Assembly (NCBI GenBank): GCA_964530235.1
Contig: CAZGYB010000004.1
Location: forward strand, 73,892 to 137,891
Reading direction: 5' to 3'
Source of the DNA: UM-FILTER-33-9 sp964530235
GTDB lineage: Bacteria > Patescibacteriota > Microgenomatia > UBA1406 > GWC2-37-13
DNA length: 64,000 nucleotides
The notes beneath the pieces are model-generated. The model saw only the letters and a list, made by a program, of their open reading frames with translations, did no database searches and was not told the DNA's origin. Of the stretch, positions 32,224-41,242 are shown piece by piece (position 1 is the first letter of the stretch; every line of letters starts with the position of its first letter). Both the position numbers and the translations under genes were made by a program.

Positions 32224-33470
32224 CCCAGGAGTGTTTTCTCAATTATATCCGCTGCCTGTTTTGCTCCATTTTTATAGGGGTATTTTTCATTAAAGTTTTT
32301 GAGCGCTTGTTTATACTTACTGATATTTTTAAGCATGAATTGTACTTCGTTTCGGATGGTTTCGATTGGTAGTTGTTGACCTTTCCGTTCGATTGCAGCC
32401 CAGTCTAGTTTCATAATGGATCGAAGGTCCTGAAACGAAAACGAAAACAAACACTGTGCGACACCCAATTCCTGCATTCTTAAGCCGTGGACAATTTGAT
32501 CAGGGTTAAATGGGACCGCGATAATGGGAGTATTGTTGTGGATGGCTTCGATCATCGTTCCATATCCGCCGTGACAGATCATTAGGTCAACGCGTTTTGT
32601 TATTTCGCGCCCCGGGAGAAACTGGGCGACAAACAGGTTCTTCATTATGGGAAAATCACTTACCTTTGCAATTGAGCCGGAGCTTACAATTACTCTAAAG
32701 TTGTTTTGTACCAGCAATATACTCAGGTCGACCAATTTTTTTTTATCAAATCCAGTTCCTCCGAATGTAAGATACACCGTTTTTCCATCAGGATTAATTT
32801 TAGAAAACCAATCAGGTAAAGAGTTTTTAAATCCGTTCCATGAGAGGGGACCAGTATAAGCTATAGTGAGATTTTTTTTGTTTACCGGCAGGTAAAATTC
32901 AGGCTCGGAAAGAATCCATTTAATAGAGCGAAACCACTTATTCCAGGAAATATGAATTCCATATTCTTTTACAAGACGCATGATTTCCCGGAGATAATAG
33001 GTGAGGACGGTGTAATACACAAAACGAAAAAAAGGGGACATAACACGGTGAATAAACGAAGGAATTCCAGGGTTGGGAAGTTTACACCCGTAGGGCATCG
33101 TTTCACCTAAACCAAGAAAAAACATCGGTTTATGTTTAATTAAGCCGGCTGCAAGAGCGGATATGCGAAAGTCTACCACAAGTGCATCCGGTTGATATTT
33201 TTCTATTAATGTAAGTTCTTCTTGAATCAGTTTTTGTTGAAACTCGTAACCGGTAAAGCGTTTAATTCGGATGGTACTGTCAGATTCGCTGTAAGTTTTA
33301 ATATCGGCCAACTTGACAGTGGAATTGGAAAACAGGTGATGCTTCCGTTTCGGAAGGGCAAAAATTATACGGTGACCGCGGGCGTGAAGTTCTTCTGCAA
33401 CCGTTAGTGGTTTAACTATGTGTGCCAGCCCGATTTCGACTGGAAAAAATAAAAATGTTTTTTTCTTCAC
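32214..33470 (-). CDS. UGT/MurG-like glycosyltransferase
   Basis: The chosen product has about 418 residues and the two-domain GT-B plan. The N-terminus FLFFPVEIGLAHIVKPL resembles UDP-glycosyltransferases. The C-terminal half has LTFGGTG, then FLPGREITKRVDLMICHGGYGTMIEAIHNNTPIIAVPF, the donor-binding motif of family 1 and 28 enzymes. It should transfer a sugar from a nucleotide donor to a lipid or small acceptor. I chose GTG 33470 because a longer in-frame GTG at 33479 lies inside tRNA-Val. The chosen start is 2 nt from the tRNA 3' end, and its last three codons and stop lie in the tRNA-Ile gene on the other strand. Confidence 0.8.
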   Translation of the reverse strand: MKKKTFLFFPVEIGLAHIVKPLTVAEELHARGHRIIFALPKRKHHLFSNSTVKLADIKTYSESDSTIRIKRFTGYEFQQKLIQEELTLIEKYQPDALVVDFRISALAAGLIKHKPMFFLGLGETMPYGCKLPNPGIPSFIHRVMSPFFRFVYYTVLTYYLREIMRLVKEYGIHISWNKWFRSIKWILSEPEFYLPVNKKNLTIAYTGPLSWNGFKNSLPDWFSKINPDGKTVYLTFGGTGFDKKKLVDLSILLVQNNFRVIVSSGSIAKVSDFPIMKNLFVAQFLPGREITKRVDLMICHGGYGTMIEAIHNNTPIIAVPFNPDQIVHGLRMQELGVAQCLFSFSFQDLRSIMKLDWAAIERKGQQLPIETIRNEVQFMLKNISKYKQALKNFNEKYPYKNGAKQAADIIEKTLLGAR

Positions 33471-33472
33471 AG

Positions 33473-33544
33473 TGGCCACTAAGGGATTTGAACCCCTAAC
33501 ATCTTCGATGTAAACGAAGCGCTCTACCGTTGAGCTAAGTGGCC
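33473..33544 (-). tRNA. tRNA-Val(TAC)
   Basis: On the minus strand the acceptor GGCCACT pairs with AGTGGCC, the D arm is GCTC/GAGC, and the anticodon stem CTTCG/CGAAG has loop TTTACAT (anticodon TAC). The T arm is AGGGG-TTCAAAT-CCCTT. The discriminator is A and CCA is not encoded. It is followed after 2 nt by the GTG start of the glycosyltransferase. TATAAT at 33566-33561 ends 16 nt upstream. Confidence 0.95.
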
Positions 33545-33560
33545 GTTTAAGTTCAGATTT

Positions 33561-33566
33561 ATTATA
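33561..33566 (-). promoter_or_regulatory. -10 box of tRNA-Val and the glycosyltransferase
   Basis: TATAAT on the minus strand ends 16 nt before tRNA-Val. It is the only visible promoter for both the tRNA and the protein gene that abuts it. Confidence 0.5.
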
Positions 33567-33628
33567 TCAAATGATTCTAATTTCCTTGCTGATATGTCCT
33601 TAAGGTCGTTGAGGCGAGAAAACCGAAT

Positions 33629-36082
33629 TTACATGATGTTGGTCTGCAGGTGGAAGTAGGGAGGTTTGTTTTTGTAGCGCTTAATTGCCATACTGATTAT
33701 CTCTTCGAGAAAATCTCCATAATTAAGTCCGGTCAGCTCTGCAACTGCTGGAACGCAGTCATTAATATTAATCGACGGGTTTGGGTTCAGTTCAAGAACA
33801 TACGGATTGTCATTTTTGTCAACGCGGATTTCCACCCTTCCGTAATCATGACAGTCAAGAATATTATAGGTATCGAGCGCGATTTCCGAGATTAGCGACT
33901 CTAGTCGCTTGCTAATATTTTTGGGAGGTCGCTGTGTCTGAATTTTTTTGTACGCCGATTTTTCCTTCCACTTTGCATCAAAGGGATAGATGTGCCAGTA
34001 TCCCCTTGGCATTTTATCAAAGATGGAACGGGAGAGCGGAAGAATTTTGAGATCCGTTTCGTCACTTCCGAGAATTGAGACATCGTATTCGTCTCCTTCG
34101 ATGTACTCTTCAATAAGTGCCGGTCTGCCGAGTTTGAGAATTATTTTTTCAAGCTGTTTTTTCAGTTCGCGTTTATTCACCACAACCGATTCGTTTGTTA
34201 TTCCGATTGAGTTGTCAGTATTTCCAGGTTTTACGATAAGAGGATATTTGAGGTCTTCATCAATGTCGTCATCCATCGTGTATGCATAATCCCACTGCGG
34301 GGTGGGAATATCATGATATGCAAGCAGTTTTTTTACACGGATTTTATCAATGCAGAGAGATAAAGTGAATGGATTTGAACCGGTATAGGGAATTTGGAGC
34401 GTATCTAAAATTGCCGCCGCATGCGGTTCAAGAAGGCTTGAATTGTTGATCCGTTCACATACGTTGAAAACCATGTCAACATCGCTATTTCTTAAATCAC
34501 TGAAGACCTTCGGTAAGTTATTAAAGTCAAAAAACGAGACTTTATAGTCGCGTTCAAGCAGAGTTTTTTCAATGTTTTTACCGACACTCATAAGGTCTGC
34601 TTCAACGTCGCCACTGCCACCGGTGTAAATATTGCACGCAATTCCTATATGCAGCTTTCGGAGATTTTTAGTCGACACTCTTCGAATATTTTCAATCTTG
34701 ATTGCGCGTAAAATAGTATCCTGCTGGAGTGAGGCAAACGTATGGCGGTGCTTACGTGATGTTTTACCAATCGAAGATGAGGGATCGAATTTTACTACTT
34801 TAAAGTCAATATAGTCCAGCGCGTCCCGTAAATTGTCTTGTGCATCGACCGGATTTTCGCCCGATACGGTAAGCCATCCGAGATAATCTGCTCCATCGGG
34901 TTGAATGAGAACAGGCTCACCGATTTTTTTGTAAATATGCAGTTCCTCAAGGTATTTTTTATGTCTCAGTTTTTCAGATATGTCAAGCTGTACAAGAATT
35001 CCAGAATTATTTGGATACAGATCCCAGCCGATAATATATTTTCTCGGGGTTTTGTTTTTGACCGTTTTAATGTACTGTCCCAGTGCAACTTTTACAGTTA
35101 AATCAATCAGATCAACATTCCAGCTGTCTTTGACATACGAGTATACATAATCTCCCCCCATACGCAAATTTACTTCAATAGGGTATGGTCCTCGCTTCGT
35201 TGATTTTGCTTCAAAATGAATGCATCCATTTTGGATTCCCAGTTTTTCCAATGTTTCTTCCGCCATATCAAGGAGGATCTCTCGTTGTGTCTGCGGGAGA
35301 CTTGAAGGAATCGACTGTCCGCTGTCCATAAAGAACATATCTTTCAGTTTATTAAAGTTGTCTGAGATTGCAGAGAATTTGATTTTTCCATTTTGGATAA
35401 TGAGATCGATATCCACTTCGTCGCCGTCAATAAACTCTTCTACAAAGATATCGAGACCGTCGGAGAGAGCGGATTGAACACTGGTTGATATATTGCTTTT
35501 TACATACTGGTAGACTTCTTCAAGATCTTCTTTTGATTTAACCTGAACCACAAACGAACTTTCTGCACCGAATGCAGGTTTGAGAACCAGCGGGAAATGA
35601 AAGTTGCGTTCAACAAATCGGAGATCCTCCATTGACTTGATAAGCATATGCTGGGGTGTCGGTATGCCGTTTGATTTACAAAATTTCCTAAACAAAAACT
35701 TATTCCGTACCTGTTTTGCAATATGGTAGGGAATACCGGTAAAGTTGAACCGATCGATAATTTTTGACGTTAACAGTACGTCGTCTTCCCAAAATGTCAT
35801 AGCTCCGTCAATTTTGATATGCGGATTTGAGACGATGAATGTTTCCACTGAATTTATTGATTCACGATGATTTGTTGTGTCTGCGAGGATCCATTGATCC
35901 GTATATGATTGCGCCCAATTTTTTTCTTTATGTAAGATAACAAGCGACAGACCCATTTCCTTCAATTTTTGAACAACAAAACGTTTTTTATGCGAACCGG
36001 TATTTACAAGAAGAATAGTTTTTCGGTTATGTGAATTTGGGTTGTTCTGCTCAGGAGTTTTTTCCCCGTTTTCTTTTTTCAT
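33629..36082 (-). CDS. double ATP-grasp ligase
   Basis: The chosen product has 817 residues and two ATP-grasp modules. The first (about 20-430) resembles the carbamoyl-phosphate synthase/carnosine synthase type, with PLVLKPAFGAESSFV and IEVNLRMGGDYVYSY. The second (about 475-810) resembles D-Ala-D-Ala ligase, with FNVCERINN, IPYTGSNPFTLSLCIDK, YPLIVKPGNTDNSIG and VLELNPNPSIN. Each should activate a carboxylate with ATP and join it to an amine, so a small peptide-like product or a tagged amino acid is plausible. TTGACA-16-AATAAT (36129 to 36102) places the transcript start near 36095, which excludes the ATG at 36103 and favours 36082. It ends 84 nt before tRNA-Val. Confidence 0.75.
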   Translation of the reverse strand: MKKENGEKTPEQNNPNSHNRKTILLVNTGSHKKRFVVQKLKEMGLSLVILHKEKNWAQSYTDQWILADTTNHRESINSVETFIVSNPHIKIDGAMTFWEDDVLLTSKIIDRFNFTGIPYHIAKQVRNKFLFRKFCKSNGIPTPQHMLIKSMEDLRFVERNFHFPLVLKPAFGAESSFVVQVKSKEDLEEVYQYVKSNISTSVQSALSDGLDIFVEEFIDGDEVDIDLIIQNGKIKFSAISDNFNKLKDMFFMDSGQSIPSSLPQTQREILLDMAEETLEKLGIQNGCIHFEAKSTKRGPYPIEVNLRMGGDYVYSYVKDSWNVDLIDLTVKVALGQYIKTVKNKTPRKYIIGWDLYPNNSGILVQLDISEKLRHKKYLEELHIYKKIGEPVLIQPDGADYLGWLTVSGENPVDAQDNLRDALDYIDFKVVKFDPSSSIGKTSRKHRHTFASLQQDTILRAIKIENIRRVSTKNLRKLHIGIACNIYTGGSGDVEADLMSVGKNIEKTLLERDYKVSFFDFNNLPKVFSDLRNSDVDMVFNVCERINNSSLLEPHAAAILDTLQIPYTGSNPFTLSLCIDKIRVKKLLAYHDIPTPQWDYAYTMDDDIDEDLKYPLIVKPGNTDNSIGITNESVVVNKRELKKQLEKIILKLGRPALIEEYIEGDEYDVSILGSDETDLKILPLSRSIFDKMPRGYWHIYPFDAKWKEKSAYKKIQTQRPPKNISKRLESLISEIALDTYNILDCHDYGRVEIRVDKNDNPYVLELNPNPSININDCVPAVAELTGLNYGDFLEEIISMAIKRYKNKPPYFHLQTNIM

Positions 36083-36101
36083 GGAATAAAAGATATGTAC
36101 C

Positions 36102-36129
36102 ATTATTGCGCATTTCTTTTAAATGTCAA
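36102..36129 (-). promoter_or_regulatory. promoter of the double ATP-grasp gene
   Basis: TTGACA (36129 to 36124), 16 nt and AATAAT (36107 to 36102) on the minus strand; start expected near 36095 with a leader of about 13 nt. Confidence 0.5.
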
Positions 36130-36154
36130 GTAGTATTTCGTATTTTTTTTGCGC

Positions 36155-36183
36155 TTGACTCCGAAAAAGATAAGGATTAACAT
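36155..36183 (+). promoter_or_regulatory. promoter of the leucyl aminopeptidase gene
   Basis: TTGACT (36155-36160), a 17-nt spacer and TAACAT (36178-36183), ending 8 nt before ATG 36192; a leaderless mRNA is expected. A closer ATG at 36184 is out of frame. Confidence 0.55.
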
Positions 36184-36191
36184 ATGGTTCT

Positions 36192-37721
36192 ATGCAAGGA
36201 AGTATTGTTGCAATAACGGGAAAACTTCCCAAAACTGGAGATACATTGCTGTATTACAGTTTTGAAAAAGAAAATATTACTTCACTTTTATCCCATATTT
36301 CTTCATCAGCAACAAAAGAAAAAATATTAGAAAAAGTAAAACTCCTTGAATTTTCAGGAAAAAAAAATCAGACGGCGAGTATTCAAACTGATACGTTTTT
36401 TAACAATGTAATACTTATTGGAGGGGGAAAGAAAAAAGATTTTACTATTCTTGATTTTAAAAATAGTCTTGCTGTTGCTCTTCGAAAAGCGATGTCTTTA
36501 AAAGCACGTTCTGTCTGCTTTTATGGGGAAAAATCATTGTTTAAACAGTTAAAAAATGGAAGCGCAATAGGAAAATCGTTCGCTCTTGCATGCGCATTAT
36601 CTCAGTATGCTTATCTTCGTCACAAAAAAAAAGAAGAACAAAAACGGCATCATATTATTTCCCGGTTTACACTATACGGAGAAGATCAAAGTCTGGAAAC
36701 TGATGTTAAAAAAGGTGTTAAAGACGGAATACAGATTGCCGTAGCAATGACATTGACAAGGGACTTGGTAAACGAGCCGGCTTCTCATGTAAATCCGCTT
36801 GTTTTGTCTCAAAGAGCGCTCGATATTGAAAAACAGTCGAATGGTGCGGTTACAGTAACGATATTAGATAAAACAAAATGCGAAAAATTGGGGATGGGTG
36901 CATTTCTCGGAGTTGCTCGAGGGAGTGAACACGAACCGAAATTTATAGTTCTAAAGTATCAAGGAAAAGGAGAACTGAGACAAAAGAAAAAGCTCTGTCT
37001 TATTGGCAAATCAATCACTTTTGATTCGGGAGGCTTATCTTTGAAGCCTGCAGGATCAATGGAGGACATGAAAATTGATATGGCAGGGGGTGCTTCAGTA
37101 CTTGGTATTTTTGACTATCTTTCAAAAACGGAAAAGCAGGTCGATTATGAGATTTGGGGTATTTTACCTGCATGTGAAAATATGCCCTCAGGTCGTTCTC
37201 TAAGGCCCGGTGATATTGTTTCCGCAATGGATGGGACATCGATTGAAGTTTTAAATACCGATGCAGAGGGGCGTTTGACGCTTGCTGATGCTGTTGCGTA
37301 TGCGGAATCACAGATTCATCCCGATATCATTATCGATCTTGCCACATTAACCGGTGCATGTATTGTTGCTTTAGGCAGTCAATTGACTGGTCTATTTGGA
37401 AATGACAAACAACTGAATGCTCGATTTATTGAAAAAGCGAACCAAGAAGGGGATCTTGTTTGGGAACTACCTCTCCATCAACCGTATCTTGAACGGATGA
37501 AAAGCAAAATTGCGGACTTAAAAAATATTGGAGGAACACCTCATGCAGGGGGCGGTGCAATTACCGCAGCGTTATTCATTCAGGAATTTGTAAAAAAATC
37601 AAAATGGATACATTTGGATATTGCAGGTCCGGCGTTTAATAATGGATCATCGTATGGGATATTCGATTTTGGCGCCACTGGATGGGGGATACAAACTATT
37701 ATTAGTTTTATCATGGAGTAG
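36192..37721 (+). CDS. pepA: leucyl aminopeptidase (M17)
   Basis: The 509-residue length and motifs fit family M17. The N-terminal domain is variable. The catalytic C-terminal domain has IGKSITFDSGGLSLKP (the first Lys and Asp are metal ligands and Lys285 is catalytic), KIDMAGG, and the signature NTDAEGRL (355-362) with Asp357, Glu359 and Arg361. Hexamers use two metal ions to remove N-terminal residues from peptides. The usual GKGITFDSGG has Ser in place of the third residue. The CBS protein gene follows after 5 nt. Confidence 0.93.
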   Translation: MQGSIVAITGKLPKTGDTLLYYSFEKENITSLLSHISSSATKEKILEKVKLLEFSGKKNQTASIQTDTFFNNVILIGGGKKKDFTILDFKNSLAVALRKAMSLKARSVCFYGEKSLFKQLKNGSAIGKSFALACALSQYAYLRHKKKEEQKRHHIISRFTLYGEDQSLETDVKKGVKDGIQIAVAMTLTRDLVNEPASHVNPLVLSQRALDIEKQSNGAVTVTILDKTKCEKLGMGAFLGVARGSEHEPKFIVLKYQGKGELRQKKKLCLIGKSITFDSGGLSLKPAGSMEDMKIDMAGGASVLGIFDYLSKTEKQVDYEIWGILPACENMPSGRSLRPGDIVSAMDGTSIEVLNTDAEGRLTLADAVAYAESQIHPDIIIDLATLTGACIVALGSQLTGLFGNDKQLNARFIEKANQEGDLVWELPLHQPYLERMKSKIADLKNIGGTPHAGGGAITAALFIQEFVKKSKWIHLDIAGPAFNNGSSYGIFDFGATGWGIQTIISFIME

Positions 37722-37726
37722 TATCT

Positions 37727-38794
37727 ATGAAAGTTCATACATTTATTGACTCACAAGACGTAATAAAGATTGGTCCTCAAGATACGTTATCGTCTGCATT
37801 AGGAAAACTGAAAAGCTCCCACGATGCAGCGTTTATTTTTGATGATGACGACAAATACCTGGGCTTGATCAACCCGTATTTCTGCGTCGTAAAAACTTCG
37901 TTTCCATCCAACGCAAAAGCAATAAACTGTGTATTTCATGCTCCACGGATCAGCACCCGTTTTTCAATCTCCAAAATCGCTCAACTCATGAACGAGTCAA
38001 AAGTTCATTATCTTCCGGTTTTTGACGAGACTGAAAAGTTTTTGGGGAGAATTTCGGCACGATCACTCCTTCGAAATTTAGAAAGGTTAGATATTTTTTC
38101 AACCCAGATTTCAGATTTTCTCAAAACAAAGAAAAAAGCGCTTATCACAGTGCTTGAAGATGACTCCATTTCAAATGCTCTTCATATTTTTAAAAAAACA
38201 CGCGTTTCAAAGCTTGTTGTTGTGAACAAAGAAAGAAGACTTAAAGGAATAATTAGCTACTACGATCTCATTACGCTTCTTGCAAGCCCTAAAAAGAAAG
38301 ATCGGTTAAGCCGAGAAAAAGATACCCAAAGTATTCAAAATAAAAGGGTACGCAACTTTGCAAAGTCGTACGTTCTCACCTTATCCATGAATCGAACCCT
38401 TAGAGACGCACTGCATCTTATTCTTGATAAAAAAATTGGCAGTGTGGTAATAGTCGATCAATACAATAAGCCAATAACTATTGTGACAACAAAGGATTTA
38501 CTCGCTTTATTTATTCGCGAGAGCAATAGGGACTTGATTGAGGTAACCAGCAAGAACCTTTCCCAAAAAAGCCGTCATATTCTTGGCGGTTTTTTTTATC
38601 ACTTCAAAAACGCAATTCGCCAAAAAACGGGGATCACAAAGGCAAAATTATTTGTGAAGGAAGAAAAGAAAGGTGGTTTGTTCCAGGTGATTCTTTCGTT
38701 ATTTCCAAAACAGGGCACCCCGAAAGTGATTAAAAAGGAGGGGAAAAATCTAGAACATGTACTGCGAGAGGTAAAAAAGAAGGAAGAGCGGTAA
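37727..38794 (+). CDS. four-CBS-domain protein with C-terminal extension
   Basis: The 355-residue protein has four CBS motifs arranged as two pairs: about residues 10-55, 67-115, 128-185 and 210-265, the last with KIGSVVIVDQYNKPITIVTTKDLL. CBS pairs bind adenosyl ligands such as AMP, ATP or SAM and act as energy or osmotic sensors. The last about 85 residues (from RDLIEVTSKNLSQ) are basic and unlike CBS; a helix-strand pattern there may bind RNA or a partner. No enzyme domain is attached, so the target is unknown. It is likely co-transcribed with pepA. Confidence 0.8.
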   Translation: MKVHTFIDSQDVIKIGPQDTLSSALGKLKSSHDAAFIFDDDDKYLGLINPYFCVVKTSFPSNAKAINCVFHAPRISTRFSISKIAQLMNESKVHYLPVFDETEKFLGRISARSLLRNLERLDIFSTQISDFLKTKKKALITVLEDDSISNALHIFKKTRVSKLVVVNKERRLKGIISYYDLITLLASPKKKDRLSREKDTQSIQNKRVRNFAKSYVLTLSMNRTLRDALHLILDKKIGSVVIVDQYNKPITIVTTKDLLALFIRESNRDLIEVTSKNLSQKSRHILGGFFYHFKNAIRQKTGITKAKLFVKEEKKGGLFQVILSLFPKQGTPKVIKKEGKNLEHVLREVKKKEER

Positions 38795-38804
38795 AATACG
38801 CACT

Positions 38805-40472
38805 ATGAAGCATCTCAAAAACCATCTAGTATTTTTACTGATTCTTTCCCTGGGCATTTTTCTTCGATTTCAGAATATCAATTGGGATGCAAATATGCAT
38901 TTGCACCCCGATGAGCGGTTTCTTACCATGGTAGGGAATGCTATGAAGCTTCCGGCAAGTTTGGCTGAGTATTTAAATCCTCAAGTTTCCGGTTTGAATC
39001 CAACAAATGTCGGATTCCCATTTTTTGTCTATGGAGTATTTCCTCTTGTTTTAAACAAAATACTTGCTCTTTTATTTGGTAATGATTCTTATCATTTGTT
39101 TACGCTTCAGGGCAGATTGCTTTCTGGATTGTTTGATATAGGGATAGTATTTGTTCTTTATTATATGGCGATGCTTTTTGAGAAAAAAGAAAAACTACAC
39201 AAAGGGGTTAAGTATTTTGCTCCGTTCATCTATGCAATATCCGTTTATCCGATACAAATATCCCATTTTTTTACTGCAGATACATTTCTTACTTTTTTTT
39301 TATTCACATCCCTGTATAAAGGGTTATCATTTCATTACGAAAAAAAATTATCACATTTGATACTTTCTTCAGCACTTTTAGGACTCGCCTTTGCATCAAA
39401 AATTAGTGCTGTATATATGTTGCCTTTGATTTGGTGTATAAATTTTTTTTCTGTGCTAAAAGAAAAAAAATGGAAGGAAGTTATCTTTTACGGAATAGTA
39501 TTTTTCGGGGTACTATATCTTTCTATTCGGCTGTTTAACCCTTATTATTTTGAGTCTGTTGACATACTCAATGTTTCAGTCAATAAAATATTTTTTAAAA
39601 ACATTGCCGATCTGAAAGCAATGTCAGATGGAAAAGTATGGTTTCCTCCGGCTGTTCAATGGTATACAAAGCAACCTATTTTATTTAGTTTATTTAATCT
39701 GGTGTTTATCGGATTTGGATTGTTCCACTTTTTATTTGCAATGTACGGATTTTTAAAAACGTGGAAGTTACATCGGAAACGCCGTTATTTTATTTTTTTT
39801 ACCGTTATTACTGCGTTGTGGATGACCTGTTATTTTTTGTACAACGCGGTTTCGTATGTAAAATCTATACGGTATCTTATCTTTATATTTCCAATATTAT
39901 CGTTGTATGCCGGTTTGGGATTAGCAGAATATATTAAAATAAGGAACACAGTATGTAAAACAGCTATCCTGGTTTTGTTACTCGCTTGGCCTCTCATGTT
40001 TACCAGTATTTATCTGTTCCAAAATACACGAGTTGAAGCATCTAAGTGGATATATGAACAAATTCCAAACAACTCTCGTATTCTTACCGAGTACTGGGAT
40101 GATCCTTTGCCACTTCCTATTGCAAATACTCAGGGTAAAACGTTTGATGTGATACAGGTCCCGGTATTTGATCCCGATAATGAGGATAAGTGGGAGAAAC
40201 TGAAATCTGAATTTAAAAGAGCCGATTATTACATACTATCTTCCAACAGGGGGTGGGGGAGTATACCAACAGTGCCGGAAAAATATCCAATTATGAGTAA
40301 ATATTATATTGACCTATTTGACGGAAAATCTACTTTTATGATGAAAAAACGGTTTGTGCCTTTATATCAGGAATTATTGCCTTTTCATCCGTTATCATGG
40401 GTGAATAATTGGGTTGAAGAACTTTTTACTGTTTACGATCATCCATCAGTGTTTATATTTAAGAAAAAATGA
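38805..40472 (+). CDS. GT39/ArnT-like membrane glycosyltransferase
   Basis: The 555-residue protein has about 10-12 hydrophobic helices. An early loop carries HLHPDERFLTMVG, matching the acidic DE motif after the first helix of GT-C enzymes of the dolichyl-phosphate mannosyltransferase/ArnT type. A soluble C-terminal domain of about 130 residues follows. These enzymes transfer a sugar from a polyprenyl-phosphate donor to proteins or lipids outside the membrane. TAAAAT (38792-38797) ends 7 nt before the ATG, overlapping the end of the CBS gene, so it may be transcribed separately. FkbM follows with a 4-nt overlap. Confidence 0.8.
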   Translation: MKHLKNHLVFLLILSLGIFLRFQNINWDANMHLHPDERFLTMVGNAMKLPASLAEYLNPQVSGLNPTNVGFPFFVYGVFPLVLNKILALLFGNDSYHLFTLQGRLLSGLFDIGIVFVLYYMAMLFEKKEKLHKGVKYFAPFIYAISVYPIQISHFFTADTFLTFFLFTSLYKGLSFHYEKKLSHLILSSALLGLAFASKISAVYMLPLIWCINFFSVLKEKKWKEVIFYGIVFFGVLYLSIRLFNPYYFESVDILNVSVNKIFFKNIADLKAMSDGKVWFPPAVQWYTKQPILFSLFNLVFIGFGLFHFLFAMYGFLKTWKLHRKRRYFIFFTVITALWMTCYFLYNAVSYVKSIRYLIFIFPILSLYAGLGLAEYIKIRNTVCKTAILVLLLAWPLMFTSIYLFQNTRVEASKWIYEQIPNNSRILTEYWDDPLPLPIANTQGKTFDVIQVPVFDPDNEDKWEKLKSEFKRADYYILSSNRGWGSIPTVPEKYPIMSKYYIDLFDGKSTFMMKKRFVPLYQELLPFHPLSWVNNWVEELFTVYDHPSVFIFKKK

Positions 40473-41242
40473 AGCTTCAAAAAATTAGATATTATCTGTC
40501 ATCAGGATTTACTTTATTTAAAAATTTAACAAATTTACAATCGCTTATAAACCTGTTAATTTATAAAAAAGCTATTATAACAACCCGAAATGGTTTTTCA
40601 TTTGAAATATTGACACTGTTGGACTTGCTTATTATAAAAGAGACAATTTTTGATGATTGTTATCAACTAATTAGAAGATTTGCGCATAGGAAACTAAAAA
40701 TTATCGTTGACATTGGTGCTGGTTTTGGAGACTTTTCTATTATGGCAGCAAAAATACATAAAGAGGCTATAGTTTATGCATTTGAACCAAACCCTAAACT
40801 CTATAAATTATTAATTAATAACATAAAAAGATCAGGTTTATTAAACATTAAAACTTATCCTTACGCAGTCGGTAGAGATAAAGAGCTATTTCTTAATACG
40901 GGAACCGAATATACTCAATCTTCAATGTACAATAGTGATTCCACTAAAAAAATCCGAGTTAAATCGGTTACATTTGATTCAATCTCTCCTGGGAACAGTA
41001 TTGATTTTTTGAAAATGGATTGCGAAGGGGGGGAGTATGAAATTATTAAGTCATTATCTCTTTATCAAATTCAAAGAATAAAATATTTGTCGATGGAATA
41101 TCATAATCTATATATTCCTCGTGTTGATGAGTTTGTTATTAATAGGTTAAGATCGCATTTCAAAATTAAAAAATTGAAGGACCCGTATGATAAGGGGTAC
41201 GGACTACTTTTTGCGCAAAATATAAAATACAGCAGCGCATGA
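40469..41242 (+). CDS. FkbM-family methyltransferase
   Basis: The 257-residue protein has motif I VDIGAGFGDFSIMAA (about 76-90), the acidic YAFEPNP after strand 2, and the FkbM-specific IDFLKMDCEGGEYEII. FkbM-type enzymes methylate hydroxyl groups of sugars or polyketides using SAM, and here the neighbouring glycosyltransferases suggest a sugar substrate. The start overlaps the GT39-like stop (ATGA). The 3' end overlaps the opposing methyltransferase by 39 nt. Confidence 0.85.
   Translation: MKLQKIRYYLSSGFTLFKNLTNLQSLINLLIYKKAIITTRNGFSFEILTLLDLLIIKETIFDDCYQLIRRFAHRKLKIIVDIGAGFGDFSIMAAKIHKEAIVYAFEPNPKLYKLLINNIKRSGLLNIKTYPYAVGRDKELFLNTGTEYTQSSMYNSDSTKKIRVKSVTFDSISPGNSIDFLKMDCEGGEYEIIKSLSLYQIQRIKYLSMEYHNLYIPRVDEFVINRLRSHFKIKKLKDPYDKGYGLLFAQNIKYSSA

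Noticed and set aside
33477..33479. GTG 33479 as start of the glycosyltransferase
   Set aside because: It lies inside the acceptor stem of tRNA-Val; the next in-frame GTG at 33470 directly follows the tRNA.
38566..38604. Hairpin GCCGTCA/TTGGCGG followed by eight T inside the CBS gene
   Set aside because: It lies within a well-supported coding frame and the stem is imperfect; the T-run encodes the FF pair of GGFFYHF.
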